A stretch of DNA of 64,000 nt. Origin: Phycisphaerales bacterium. Its GTDB lineage: Bacteria > Planctomycetota > Phycisphaerae > Phycisphaerales > UBA1924. Positions within the stretch are counted from its first letter, which is position 1, and each line of letters opens with the position of its first letter. Where the stretch lies: NCBI GenBank assembly GCA_029260515.1, contig JAJDDC010000070.1:124001-188000 (forward strand). Reading direction: 5' to 3'. Below are positions 14,990-24,203 of this stretch, one piece after another. The position numbers and the translations under genes are program-made. Under the pieces are notes generated by a model. That model was not told where the DNA came from. It worked only from the letters and a program-made list of their open reading frames with translations, and did not search any database.

Positions 14990-16282
14990 TCAGGGGCAGC
15001 CCGCGCCGAACGCGCTCAGGAAGGCGATGACGTCGGAGAAGTCGAACGTGCCGATGGGCTCGGCCAGGTCCGCGGGCGCGTCCATCGTGCCGAATGCCGT
15101 GAGGAACGCGATGACGTCGGAGAAGTCCAGCGTCCCGAACGGTTCGGCCAGGTCCGCGGCGTTGCAGGCCCCGCCCGCGCACGCGTTGGGCAGCACCGAC
15201 AGCTCGTCGCTCGCGTTGTTGAGGAAGACGATGTCCGGCACGCCATCGCCCGCCAGGTCCGCCGCGGCGATCGCGGTGGGCTTGTCCGGGAAGGGCATCC
15301 GGATCTGCGGCATGAGCGTGCCGTCGCCCACGCCGTAGAGCATCGACAGCTCGCTCGTCATGATGTTGGAACACACGACGTCGAGGTCGCCGTCGTTGTT
15401 GAAGTCGGCGATGGCGCACGTGTTGGGCTGCTGGCCGACCGTGTAGAGCGTCGGCGCCCCGAACGTGCCGTCGCCCACGCCCAGGAGGACGGCGACCGAC
15501 GCGTCGGTGGGCGGGACGCTGACGACACGCTGCACGACGACTATGTCCGTCGTCCCGTTGGCGTCGAGGTCGCCCAGGGCGACGTGCCCGCCGCCGAAGA
15601 CGCTCGTATAGGCCACGGGCGGCGCGAACGTCCCGTCGCCGGCGCCGATCAAGATGTTGACCTCGCCGGGCGACGAGTTCGCGACGGCCAGATCCGGGAC
15701 CGCGTCGGCGTTGAAGTACCCCACGACCACATGGCGCAGGTCGTCGATCGTGAGCGGCGCCTGGGGTGTGAAGGCGCCCGTCCCGTCGCCCAGGAAGATC
15801 CGCAGCGTGTCGTCGAGCCCCGCGCTCACCGCCACGTCCGGGTGCGTGTCCATGTTCATGTCCGCGATCGCGACCGAAGCGGGCCCGTCGCCCGCGGGGA
15901 TGCGGACGTGCGGCAGGAACCCCTCGTCGTTCTCGGCGAGGATGATCGAGATGTCGTCGTCGAGGACGTTGGCGGCGATGATGTCCGCGAGCCCGTCGTG
16001 GTTCAGGTCGCCGACCGCGACGCCCCCGCCGCGTCCGGAGCCCACGGGCACGCCGACGCCAAAGAACCCGCCCAGGCCGTCGCCGTAGAGGATGTTGACC
16101 TGGTCGTTCGTGAACAGCCCGATGACCGCGTCCGGGGCGCCGTCGTTGTTGAGATCTGCGATCGCGATCTGCTGGTCGTTGGGGCCGGCGGGGTACCGCT
16201 GCTCGGCGCCGAGTTCCGGCGTGCACGGCGCGAGCGCGGGCAAGGACACGATGAGACAATGGGCAAGCATGGGCGCGGGCAT
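14990..16282 (-). CDS. Secreted FG-GAP/VCBS repeat protein with GC-type dockerin
   Basis: A 430-residue exported protein. The start at 16282 has AGGAGA upstream and gives a short signal-like N-terminus (MPAPMLAHCLIVSLPALAP). Seven or so FG-GAP/VCBS repeats of the form IADLNNDGAPDAVIG and IADFNNDGDLDVVCSN run from about residue 30 to 360 and should form a calcium-binding beta-propeller. The C-terminus carries the paired dockerin-like repeat (ADLAEPFGTLDFSDVIAFLT, then ADLAEPIGTFDFSDVIAFLS) and ends in Gly-Cys-Pro after an upstream Cys, so a disulfide could close the module. Function is probably surface-associated adhesion or structure; no catalytic domain is visible. Confidence 0.85.
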   Translation of the reverse strand: MPAPMLAHCLIVSLPALAPCTPELGAEQRYPAGPNDQQIAIADLNNDGAPDAVIGLFTNDQVNILYGDGLGGFFGVGVPVGSGRGGGVAVGDLNHDGLADIIAANVLDDDISIILAENDEGFLPHVRIPAGDGPASVAIADMNMDTHPDVAVSAGLDDTLRIFLGDGTGAFTPQAPLTIDDLRHVVVGYFNADAVPDLAVANSSPGEVNILIGAGDGTFAPPVAYTSVFGGGHVALGDLDANGTTDIVVVQRVVSVPPTDASVAVLLGVGDGTFGAPTLYTVGQQPNTCAIADFNNDGDLDVVCSNIMTSELSMLYGVGDGTLMPQIRMPFPDKPTAIAAADLAGDGVPDIVFLNNASDELSVLPNACAGGACNAADLAEPFGTLDFSDVIAFLTAFGTMDAPADLAEPIGTFDFSDVIAFLSAFGAGCP

Positions 16283-16351
16283 GGTGGATCTCCTGTGGCG
16301 TTCTCGCAGGAGGGACGACATCGGTGTCCGGCGCGCCCGGCACGAACCAAG

Positions 16352-16386
16352 AAAAAACGCCCGGGCAGGAGGGCCCGCCCGGGCGT
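16352..16386 (-). terminator. Rho-independent terminator of the first subtilisin gene
   Basis: On the minus strand a 10-bp perfect stem (ACGCCCGGGC with GCCCGGGCGT) with a 10-base loop is followed by six T. It lies 30 bp after the stop codon of the 16417-18777 protease. Confidence 0.88.
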
Positions 16387-16416
16387 GATCTCACACAGAT
16401 TGTGGGCTCGGATCGC

Positions 16417-18777
16417 TTACGGGCAGCCCCCGCCGAACGAGCCGAGGAACGCGAGCACGTCGGAGAAATCCAGCACGCCGAACGGCTCGGCCAGGTCCGC
16501 CGCGGGCTCCATCGCCCCGAAGGCGCCCAAGAAGGCGAGCACGTCGGAGAAGTCCAGCACGCCGAACGGCTCGGCCAGGTCCGCCGGGCAGGCCGCGGGC
16601 GCGGGCTCGAATCCCAGGAGCATGTCGTCCACACGCCAGGCGCCCGATGCGTTGTCCGCGACGAAGCGGATGTCGAGCACGCTCGAGTACGCCGTGATCG
16701 GCAGCGCGACCACGCGGGCCTCGAACGCGCCGCCCGACCCGTCCGAGACGACCTCGTCGAGCGGGAGGTACGTGTCGGCGATGGAGTGGAACTCGACGCG
16801 GAGCGACTCGCCCGAGGGCACGCCCTCGCTCGCGACCTTGTAGCTCAGGTACAGGGTCTGGGGGAAGACCGAGCCGTTGACGCGCGACGTGGTCGCGCTG
16901 TCGCCCGCCTCGAGCACGAGGGCCTGCGAGCCGCCCGCACCGCCGCCGGCGACGCCCGCGCCCGCGCTGGCCGCCCAGCGTGTGGGGGCGAGCGTGCCCG
17001 ACTCGAAGTCGTCTGCGAGCGGGAGCACCGCGCCCGGGAAGACACCGACGAACACATCGTCGATGAACCAGTCGTCGGACGCGTCCGAGCCGATGGCGCG
17101 GAAGCGGACCTTGAGCCCGTTGCGCAGATCGCCCTGCTCGAAGACGTACTCGTACGCCTCGGGCTGGGCCTGGTCGGCGCCGTCCGAGACGATCGTGGCC
17201 GCTGTCTGCCACTGGTCGCCCGCGTCCAGGTACTCGACGACGAGCGACTCGCCCGCTTCGACGCCCTCGTGACGCGTGGAGAAGGTCAGCACGACGATCT
17301 CGCCGAACAACGAAGCGCCGAACGTGCCCGCCGATTCCAGCGAGTCCGTGCCGTCGAGGTTGAGCGCGGGCGATCCCGCGTCGGCGACGACCTCGCCGCC
17401 CGAGCCGCCGACCCACACGCCGGGGTCGATCGCGAGCGACTCGAATCCGTCGTCGATGGGCAGGGGGATCCGCGCAACCCATGTGGACGCGATCGTGACG
17501 GCGTTGAACGTGTTGACACGCCCGTGCCCGAACAGGTCGTCCTCGCCCGGGGCGCCCAGGTCGTCGGCGCCCGCGTACAGGATGTCCTGGATGTCGGTCG
17601 GGTGCAGGTCCGGGCGGGCCGAGAAGATCATGGCCCCCACGCCCGCGGCGATCGGGGAGGCAAAGCTCGTGCCCGAGCTGGTGCCGTAGCCCCCGCCCCG
17701 CGTGGTCGAGCGGACGCCCGAGCCGGGCGCCGCCACGTCGATGGGCGGGCCGAAGTTGCTGAACCCGCTCTTGTTGTCCGACGACGTCGTCGAGGCGACG
17801 ATGACGTAGTCGGGGCGGTAAACGTCGGGCAGCAGGGTGTTGTCGTTGCCGGCGGCGTAGAAGAGCAGGCCGCCCATCGCCTTGATCTCGAGTCCCGCGG
17901 TCTGGATCGCGGCCGAGGTCCCGCCCGAGTAGCTGGCGTTGATCGCCTTGGCGCCGTGCTCGGCCGCCCAGCGGGCGCCGCCGAGGATGTCGAATCCGTT
18001 GGCGGTTCCGTTCGTGTTGTTGGTCACACGGATGGGCATGATGGTGAAGCCCCACCCCGCGCCGACAACGCCTGTCGCGTTGTTGCCGATGGCCGCGGCG
18101 CAGCCGGCGACGAACGTGCCGTGCCCGTTGATATCGTCCACGTCCCCGCCGTCGGCCTGGGCCGTACGGCTCCGGGCGTTGTAGCCCGACACCAGCGCCG
18201 CCTGCAGGTCCGGGTGGTCCTGGTCCACGCCCGTGTCGCAGACCGCGACGGTCACCGACGGGTCGCCCGTGCCCAGGTCCCAGGCAGCCGCGGATTCGAT
18301 CCGGGTGTGCTGCCAGCTCGAGCCGAACAGCGGGTCGTTGGGCGTCGTGCCCGCGGGCGCGACGAGCCAGTTGGGCTCGGCGTACTCGTAGTCGCCCGTC
18401 GCCATCAGCACCGCCGACAGCTCGTTCTCGTTCATGCCCTCGGGGACGCGGATCAGGTACTCGTGCGTCAGCTCCGCCTTGCGGACGATCAACGGCGCAA
18501 CACGGTCAACCGCGCGCCGGAGCGTCGGGGCCGGGGCCCGCGAGACGCCGCGGATCTCGCCCTTGGGTCGGACGATCAGCTCGCCCGTAAACTCGCGCCT
18601 GCCCTCGACAGCCGCGTAGTTCGCCGGGGCGGTCTCGGCGAGCGCAACGATCTTCTCGTCACCCGACTGGAGCCGCAGGCTCGCCCGCGCGACGTCCGTC
18701 GGGCCGGCGCTCGCGCCGCTCGCGCAGACCGTCAGACCGATAAGGACCGACCCGAAACCACAGCGATTCATGAGCAT
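16417..18777 (-). CDS. Secreted subtilisin-like (S8) protease with GC-type dockerin
   Basis: A 786-residue secreted serine protease. A signal peptide (MLMNRCGFGSVLIGLTVCAS) and a propeptide-like region come first. The S8 domain follows, with the catalytic triad visible as Asp in VAVCDTGVDQDHPDL (near 180), His in INGHGTFVAG (near 219) and Ser in SSGTSFASPIAAG (near 370). Then come two beta-sandwich-like repeats of about 150 residues, each with a SDG(A/S) and a W-(F/R)-(I/V)-DD motif (DDWFIDDVFVG, GAWRVDDMLLG). The C-terminus is the paired dockerin-like repeat ending GGGCP. It is one of three S8 proteases in the window and is followed by its own terminator. Confidence 0.92.
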   Translation of the reverse strand: MLMNRCGFGSVLIGLTVCASGASAGPTDVARASLRLQSGDEKIVALAETAPANYAAVEGRREFTGELIVRPKGEIRGVSRAPAPTLRRAVDRVAPLIVRKAELTHEYLIRVPEGMNENELSAVLMATGDYEYAEPNWLVAPAGTTPNDPLFGSSWQHTRIESAAAWDLGTGDPSVTVAVCDTGVDQDHPDLQAALVSGYNARSRTAQADGGDVDDINGHGTFVAGCAAAIGNNATGVVGAGWGFTIMPIRVTNNTNGTANGFDILGGARWAAEHGAKAINASYSGGTSAAIQTAGLEIKAMGGLLFYAAGNDNTLLPDVYRPDYVIVASTTSSDNKSGFSNFGPPIDVAAPGSGVRSTTRGGGYGTSSGTSFASPIAAGVGAMIFSARPDLHPTDIQDILYAGADDLGAPGEDDLFGHGRVNTFNAVTIASTWVARIPLPIDDGFESLAIDPGVWVGGSGGEVVADAGSPALNLDGTDSLESAGTFGASLFGEIVVLTFSTRHEGVEAGESLVVEYLDAGDQWQTAATIVSDGADQAQPEAYEYVFEQGDLRNGLKVRFRAIGSDASDDWFIDDVFVGVFPGAVLPLADDFESGTLAPTRWAASAGAGVAGGGAGGSQALVLEAGDSATTSRVNGSVFPQTLYLSYKVASEGVPSGESLRVEFHSIADTYLPLDEVVSDGSGGAFEARVVALPITAYSSVLDIRFVADNASGAWRVDDMLLGFEPAPAACPADLAEPFGVLDFSDVLAFLGAFGAMEPAADLAEPFGVLDFSDVLAFLGSFGGGCP

Positions 18778-18816
18778 CGTCGCCTCCGAGAGTTCAGAAG
18801 ACCCACACGCCGGCGC

Positions 18817-21270
18817 CTACGGGCACCCGGCGCCGAACGCGGTCAGGAACGCGATCACGTCAGAGAAATCAAACACGCCGATCGGCTCGGCCAGGTCCGC
18901 GGGCGGCTGCATGCCGCCGAACGCGGTCAGGAACGCGATGACGTCGGAGAAGTCCAGCGCGCCGAACGGCTCGGCCAGGTCCGCGTCGTTGCACCCGCCG
19001 CCGATCACCAGCTCGTCGGGACCGACGTACAGATCGTCGGCGTACCACGTGCCCGCGCCCGAGGACGCGCGGAGCCTGACCCGCAGCTCGTTCCAGAACC
19101 CGAGCGCGGGCAGCTCGACCTGCAGCAGCTCGAACGCGCCCGGATCGACGCCGTCAGAGTCCGCCTGCGCCAGCGCCTGCCATGTCCCGATGATGCTCTT
19201 GTACTCGAAGAACAGCGTCGCGCCGTCGGGCACGCCCTGGCGCTCGACCCAGACTCGCGCGTACTGCGTCGTGCCCGAGAACTCTTGCATCGGGATGTCG
19301 AAGGTCTCGATGACGTCGTCGCCGCCCATCGCCAGGGCGTTGTCACCGCTGGGCTCGCCGACCGCGCCTGTCGAGATCACGGCCCCGGTGTTCGAGGCGT
19401 ACAGCGTGATCTCGTCCAGCGAGCCCTCGTAGTTGTCGGACACCGGAACGCCCAGGGTCTGCGCGAAGCCGACGCGGACGTCGTCCACAAACCACTCGCC
19501 GGCGCCCTCGGTCCCGCTGGCGCGGATCCGCAGCTGCATCTCGTCCCACGACGCGAGCAGGCTCAGCTCGCCGATCCAGCGTCCGAAGACCTCCTCGTCC
19601 TGGCCGTCGGAGACGATCGTCGCGATGTTCCGCCAGACGCCGATGACGTCGAGCGTCTCGACGATCAGCTCCCCGCCCGCGGGGATCCCGCGGTGCTGGG
19701 CCCAGAACGAGACGTGCACGGGCGTCGCCATGCCGGCGCGGGCCCGGATGAGCTCGCTGGTGATCGACCCGGTCGCGCCGAGGCTCATCGACGAGTCGCC
19801 GCTGGGCTCGTTGACGCCCGCGCTCGAGAGCGAGGCGCCGCTGATCGTCGCCCAGTCGTTCGGGTCCAAGACATCCTCGTAGTCGTCGCTGAACGGCATC
19901 GGGCGGGGACCCTGCCAGGTCGCGGCGTACAGCACGGACGCGCCCGCGTCGGCCCGCCCGAGGCCCCAGTCATCGTCCTCTCCAGGCGTGCCCAGATCGA
20001 CCGCCTGGTCGTACATGAGCTGCTCGACCTCGTCGGCGGTCATCGACAGATCCACCGACCAGATCAGCGCGAGCAGGCCGTTGACCAGCGGGCACGAAAG
20101 ACTGGTCCCGGTGGTGCCGGCGTACCCGCCGCCGAGGGTCGTGGTGCGGACGTTCACGCCGGGGGCGACGATGTCGATGCCCGGCCCGAAGTTGCTGAAG
20201 CCCGCGAGCCCGTCGCCGTTGGTGCTGGCGCCGACGATGATGACGTTCTCCCAGTCGAAGTTGCCCAGGTAGCTGCCCTCGTTGCCCGCGGCCCAGCACA
20301 GCAGGTGGTTCTCGCCGCGGATGTGGTCGCCGGCGTTGTTGACGGTGCTGGTCTCGACGCCGCCGAAGCTCACGCTGACGACGCGTGCCCCGTTGTCCGA
20401 GGCCCACCGGGCGCCCTGGGTGAGGTCGCTGATGATCGCGGTCCCGTCCGGGTTCTCGGAGACCTTGACGGGCAGGAGCTGGTAGTTCCAGCCCATCCCC
20501 ACGACACCCACGCCGTTGTTCCCGATCGCGCCCGCGGCTCCGGTTGTCGCCGTCCCGTGACCCTGGAAATCTTCGACCGAGCCCCCCTCGAGCTCCGTCA
20601 AGTTCGTCACCGCGTTGAAGCCAGACAGCAGCGCCGCCTGCAGGTCCGGGTGATTGGTGTCCACGCCGGTATCGCAGACGCCGATGATCATGCTCGCGTC
20701 ACCGGTCGTGTGGTCCCACGCGTCGCGCGTGTGCATGATCGTGTGGTGCGTCTGGTTCCCCAGCTGCGGGTCGTTGGGCTCGAGCGTTGGGTACACGCGC
20801 CAGTTGGGCTCGGCGTAGGCGTAGTCTCCCGTCGCCATCAGGAACGCCGACAGCGTGTCCGCGTCCCACCCCTCGGGGATCAGGATCGAGTGCTCGTCCA
20901 CGTCGGGGTACGCCTCATCAAGCGACGGCGCCAGCCGCGCACGCGCACGCTCGACGCGACCCTGCGCCGCGAGCAGGTCGCCCGCGCGCTGCCCGGGGCG
21001 GGCGAACTCCGACACGTCGCGCACCTTCACCAGCAACAGCCCGGAGAACTCCATCACACCCGGGCGCTCGACAAACCGCGCCGCGGGCGCGCCCAGCGAG
21101 CCCAGGATCGTCAGATCGGACGCGGACAGGTCGAGCGCGGCCCGCAGGCTCTGACGCGCCGTGACCGAGACGGGCGCCGAGGCGTCGGAGTCGCCAAACG
21201 CCAGCACCGGCGTGCCCGAGATCGCCACCACCGCCAGGACCGACGCCACCGAGACCAACCGCGTGCACAT
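18817..21270 (-). CDS. Secreted subtilisin-like (S8) protease with GC-type dockerin
   Basis: An 817-residue relative of the neighbouring S8 protease, with the same plan. The start at 21270 is set by GGAGG eight bases upstream and a signal peptide (MCTRLVSVASVLAVVAISG); the frame continues upstream but without coding character. Triad: Asp in IGVCDTGVDTNHPDL (near 195), His in FQGHGTATTG (near 235), Ser in TTGTSLSCPLVNG (near 389). Two C-terminal beta-sandwich-like repeats end in EWFVDDVRVG and TWYADDLYVG. The paired dockerin repeat ends AGCP. The two genes lie 39 bp apart in the same orientation and look like an old tandem duplication. Confidence 0.92.
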   Translation of the reverse strand: MCTRLVSVASVLAVVAISGTPVLAFGDSDASAPVSVTARQSLRAALDLSASDLTILGSLGAPAARFVERPGVMEFSGLLLVKVRDVSEFARPGQRAGDLLAAQGRVERARARLAPSLDEAYPDVDEHSILIPEGWDADTLSAFLMATGDYAYAEPNWRVYPTLEPNDPQLGNQTHHTIMHTRDAWDHTTGDASMIIGVCDTGVDTNHPDLQAALLSGFNAVTNLTELEGGSVEDFQGHGTATTGAAGAIGNNGVGVVGMGWNYQLLPVKVSENPDGTAIISDLTQGARWASDNGARVVSVSFGGVETSTVNNAGDHIRGENHLLCWAAGNEGSYLGNFDWENVIIVGASTNGDGLAGFSNFGPGIDIVAPGVNVRTTTLGGGYAGTTGTSLSCPLVNGLLALIWSVDLSMTADEVEQLMYDQAVDLGTPGEDDDWGLGRADAGASVLYAATWQGPRPMPFSDDYEDVLDPNDWATISGASLSSAGVNEPSGDSSMSLGATGSITSELIRARAGMATPVHVSFWAQHRGIPAGGELIVETLDVIGVWRNIATIVSDGQDEEVFGRWIGELSLLASWDEMQLRIRASGTEGAGEWFVDDVRVGFAQTLGVPVSDNYEGSLDEITLYASNTGAVISTGAVGEPSGDNALAMGGDDVIETFDIPMQEFSGTTQYARVWVERQGVPDGATLFFEYKSIIGTWQALAQADSDGVDPGAFELLQVELPALGFWNELRVRLRASSGAGTWYADDLYVGPDELVIGGGCNDADLAEPFGALDFSDVIAFLTAFGGMQPPADLAEPIGVFDFSDVIAFLTAFGAGCP

Positions 21271-21589
21271 ACCCAAATCCTCCGTGGCAGCGGCGCCGAC
21301 AACCCGTCGCCGCCGCGACATGATCATTCCGAGACACCCAACCGTACTCGCCCGGCCCGGGGCGACAAAGCCCCTCGTGAACCGACCCGCGTGGGAACCC
21401 TCGCGGCCCGAGAATCCGGGCCCAAACACCCCGGAAACACACCCTCGGGACCGCTCGGCTCGGGGGGCAGAACCCGCCCGATGATTCCCGGACGCCGACC
21501 CTGAGTTGTACGCCCGGCAGAAGGGTCCTGTTCCCCCGTGTCGGGCGGCGCCGCTACGCTCGTGCACGGAAGGGGACGGACAAACCCTC
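21271..21589. other. Divergent intergenic region, 319 bp
   Basis: This separates the second S8 protease (minus) from the AAA ATPase (plus). It carries the Shine-Dalgarno sequences of both genes (GGAGG on the minus side, GGAAGGGG on the plus side). I found no convincing -35/-10 pair, strong hairpin, or small gene; TACGCT at 21555-21560 is a possible plus-strand -10. Confidence 0.5.
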
Positions 21590-23092
21590 ATGAGCGCCAC
21601 TACGAGCCAGGACGCGACGCGGCTGCTCGCGATGCTCCGCGCCCGCCACCCGGGCGTCTGGATCTGCACGCACGAGGAAGCCGACGCCCTGGGCGCCGTC
21701 TGGGAGGCCTCCTCCGCCCTGGACGCGAACCTGTGGCGCTGGTCGGTGATCGACGGCGTCCGCAACCAGCGCGAGGCCCACGCCGCCCCGATCCCGGACA
21801 CCATGAACCCCGCGGCCGCCCTCGTCTGGCTGCTGCGTCGCGACGAGACGAGCCTGTGCGTCCTGCTCGACCTCGCCTCGCACCTCGACGACCCGCACGT
21901 GCGCCGGGCGCTGCGCGACCTGCTCGACAAGGCGAGGCGCACGCGATCGCACGTCGTGCTCATCGACCACGAGCCGCGCCTGCCCGACACGATCCGCGCC
22001 CACGTCACGCCATTCGAACTCGAGCTGCCAGACGAGGACCAGATCGAGCCCATCGTCCGCGAGACGCTCAAGCTCCTACACCGCGAGAAGCCGGTCAAGA
22101 TCGACCTGACCCGGCGCGACTACCGCATCATGCTCAAGAACCTCGCGGGGCTGACGCGCCGCCAGATCGAGCAGGTGGTCTGTGACCTGGTCGCCGAGGA
22201 CAGGACGTTCGACGCCGACGATCTCAACCACGCGCTCGCCCGCAAAAGGGCGCTCGTCTCGGGCTCGGGCCTGCTCGACCCGGTCGAGTCGCCCGCGACG
22301 CTCGACGACGTCGGCGGGCTGGACCAGCTCAAGGCCTGGCTCGCGGCCCGCGAGCGCTCGTTCACCGACGAGGCCGCTGAGTTCGGGCTCACGCCCCCGC
22401 GGGGGGTGCTGCTCCTGGGCGTCCAGGGCGCAGGCAAGAGCCTGTGCGCCAAAGCGATCGCGACCGCGTGGCGTCGCCCGCTGCTGCGGATGGACCCGGG
22501 GTCGCTGTACGACAAGTTCGTGGGCGAGTCCGAGCGTCGCCTCCGCGACGCGCTCAGGCAGGCCGAGGCGATGGCCCCGGTTGTGCTGTGGATCGACGAG
22601 ATCGAGAAGGCGTTCGCGTCCGCCGCCGCCCACTCGACCGACGGCGGCCTCTCCCAACGCATGTTCGGGGCGCTCTTGACCTGGATGCAGGACCACGCCG
22701 CCCCCGTCTTCCTCGTCGCGACCGCGAACAACATCGACGCCCTGCCCCCCGAGCTGCTCCGCAAGGGCCGCTTCGACGAGATCTTCTTCGTGGACCTGCC
22801 GGGCGAGGAGGCACGACGCCAGATCCTCGAGATCCACCTGACCAAGCGCGACCGCGACCCGTCGATGTTCGACCTCGACGCGCTGTCGTCGGCGTGCGAG
22901 GGCTACTCGGGCGCGGAGATCGAGGCCGCGGTCCTGGGCGCTCTGCACGCCGCCTTCCACGAGGACCGCGAGCCGACGTCGCTCGACGTGGAGCGCGCCC
23001 TGCGCAGCAGCCCGCCCCTGTCGGTCACGATGAACGAGAAGGTCGCGCGCCTCCGCGCGTGGGCGCAGGGGCGCTGCGTCCCGGCCGGCTGA
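21590..23092 (+). CDS. Ycf46-like AAA+ ATPase
   Basis: A 500-residue AAA+ protein of the Ycf46 type. The N-terminal 230 residues hold the family-specific domain (RLLAMLRARHPGVWICTHEE, then MLKNLAGLTRRQIEQVVCDL). The AAA+ module has Walker A LLGVQGAGKSLCAK (near 277), Walker B VVLWIDEIEKAF (near 330), sensor 1 LVATANNID and the arginine finger region LLRKGRFDEIFFVDLP. The C-terminal lid is GCEGYSGAEIE-like (SACEGYSGAEIEAAVLGALH). The ATG at 21590 was chosen for its GGAAGGGG upstream. Ycf46 is known from cyanobacteria and plastids and is linked to photosynthesis and carbon uptake there; its role here is unknown. Confidence 0.88.
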   Translation: MSATTSQDATRLLAMLRARHPGVWICTHEEADALGAVWEASSALDANLWRWSVIDGVRNQREAHAAPIPDTMNPAAALVWLLRRDETSLCVLLDLASHLDDPHVRRALRDLLDKARRTRSHVVLIDHEPRLPDTIRAHVTPFELELPDEDQIEPIVRETLKLLHREKPVKIDLTRRDYRIMLKNLAGLTRRQIEQVVCDLVAEDRTFDADDLNHALARKRALVSGSGLLDPVESPATLDDVGGLDQLKAWLAARERSFTDEAAEFGLTPPRGVLLLGVQGAGKSLCAKAIATAWRRPLLRMDPGSLYDKFVGESERRLRDALRQAEAMAPVVLWIDEIEKAFASAAAHSTDGGLSQRMFGALLTWMQDHAAPVFLVATANNIDALPPELLRKGRFDEIFFVDLPGEEARRQILEIHLTKRDRDPSMFDLDALSSACEGYSGAEIEAAVLGALHAAFHEDREPTSLDVERALRSSPPLSVTMNEKVARLRAWAQGRCVPAG

Positions 23093-23117
23093 ACGACATC
23101 AGGACATCGGCGCCAGA

Positions 23118-24059
23118 TCAGGGGCCGCCGTCGTCCTCGTCGTCGTCGCCGCCGCCGAAGAGCCCGCCGAGCTTCTCCTTGGCCTGGTTCGCCGCGTCAT
23201 CGACGGCCTCCCCGACCTTCTCCTGCGTCTGGCCGACGGCGTCATCCACCTGCTTCTGGGCGCCCTCCATGACCCCCTTGCCCACGCCGCCGATCTTCCC
23301 GCCCATGTCGCCCAGGACGTTGACGCCCATGCCCGAGATCGAGGTGAGCTGGCCCAGCCCGCCCGAGAGCTCGCCCAGGATGTCGCCCGGGATGATGCCC
23401 CCGCCCGCCTCGACCGCGGCCGAGAGCACGGTCTTGACGATCAGGCTCGTCAGCTCGCCGAAGCCCATGCCCTCCTCGCCCCCGATGCCCTCGAGCTCGA
23501 CAAGGGGCACCTTGACGTTCACGTCGCCCGCGATCTGCGAGATCCCGGGCACGCCCACGAGGCTGACCGAGATGTCCTCGATCTTCAGGTGATCGATCGT
23601 GATCTTCTGCCCTTTCGTGGACTCGGGCTTGGGCTCGGTCTTCTCGCCCGACTCGAACCGCTTGAGGTTGTCGAGAATGACCTGGTAGTTGGCCTTGCCC
23701 CCGGTCTTGTCGAGTATGACGTCGATGCCCGTGAGCGTCACCTCGGGCACGCGGATCGCCGGGGCGCTGACGGTCGCGTAGTCCACGCTGGTGAACGCCG
23801 ACCCCATCGCGAGGAAGTGGGCAGAGTCGTACCCGTCGGGATTGGCGATCTTGAGCCCGTCCATCGAGAGCGTGCCGGCCTGGAGGCCGACGTCCACGCC
23901 CGAGACGGTCGTCTCCACGCCTGTCGCGTACGTGCCCCCGTCCTCAACCAGGCGCTTCGCCAGGGTGTCGAACTGAGAGAGCCCGAACGCAACCAGGCCG
24001 ACGATCGCGAGCACGACGAGCAGCACGAGCACGCCGAGGATGAGCAGTACCTTCTTCAT
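23118..24059 (-). CDS. AsmA/DUF748-like membrane-anchored protein
   Basis: A 313-residue protein with one N-terminal membrane helix (MKKVLLILGVLVLLVVLAIV) and a long outside domain. The outside part resembles the repeating beta-groove of AsmA-like proteins: SGVDVGLQAGTLSMDGLKIA, then VRVPEVTLTGIDVILDKTGG and IDHLKIEDISVSLVGVPG. A low-complexity amphipathic tail (about 270-300: KQVDDAVGQTQEKVGEAVDD) ends in Asp/Gly. The start at 24059 has GGAGA upstream. AsmA relatives help move lipids between membranes in Gram-negative bacteria. It is convergent with the Ycf46-like gene, 25 bp away. Confidence 0.72.
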   Translation of the reverse strand: MKKVLLILGVLVLLVVLAIVGLVAFGLSQFDTLAKRLVEDGGTYATGVETTVSGVDVGLQAGTLSMDGLKIANPDGYDSAHFLAMGSAFTSVDYATVSAPAIRVPEVTLTGIDVILDKTGGKANYQVILDNLKRFESGEKTEPKPESTKGQKITIDHLKIEDISVSLVGVPGISQIAGDVNVKVPLVELEGIGGEEGMGFGELTSLIVKTVLSAAVEAGGGIIPGDILGELSGGLGQLTSISGMGVNVLGDMGGKIGGVGKGVMEGAQKQVDDAVGQTQEKVGEAVDDAANQAKEKLGGLFGGGDDDEDDGGP

Positions 24060-24203
24060 TTCTGTCTCCGCTAGGAGCAACGCGCCCGCCACCCATCGGG
24101 CGCCGCACGGCTCGCGTGAAGGGTAGAACCGCCGCCCTCCCCACGCCGATGGCCATCGCAAGCCGCGCGATCACCGGCCTGGTTTCCCCGTCCCGGGGGG
24201 GGA

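Noticed and set aside
17505..17520. TTGACA inside the first S8 protease
   Set aside because: It lies inside coding sequence with no -10 partner; similar internal matches at about 30760 and 39231 were discarded for the same reason.
16324..21504. Open frame of about 1700 codons on the plus strand
   Set aside because: It is antisense to three well-supported secreted protein genes and is rich in Arg, Asp and Val as expected of a complementary GC-rich frame. No domain is visible.
21271..22098. Upstream continuation of the second S8 protease frame
   Set aside because: It runs antisense through the AAA ATPase. The signal peptide and GGAGG at 21270 mark the real start.
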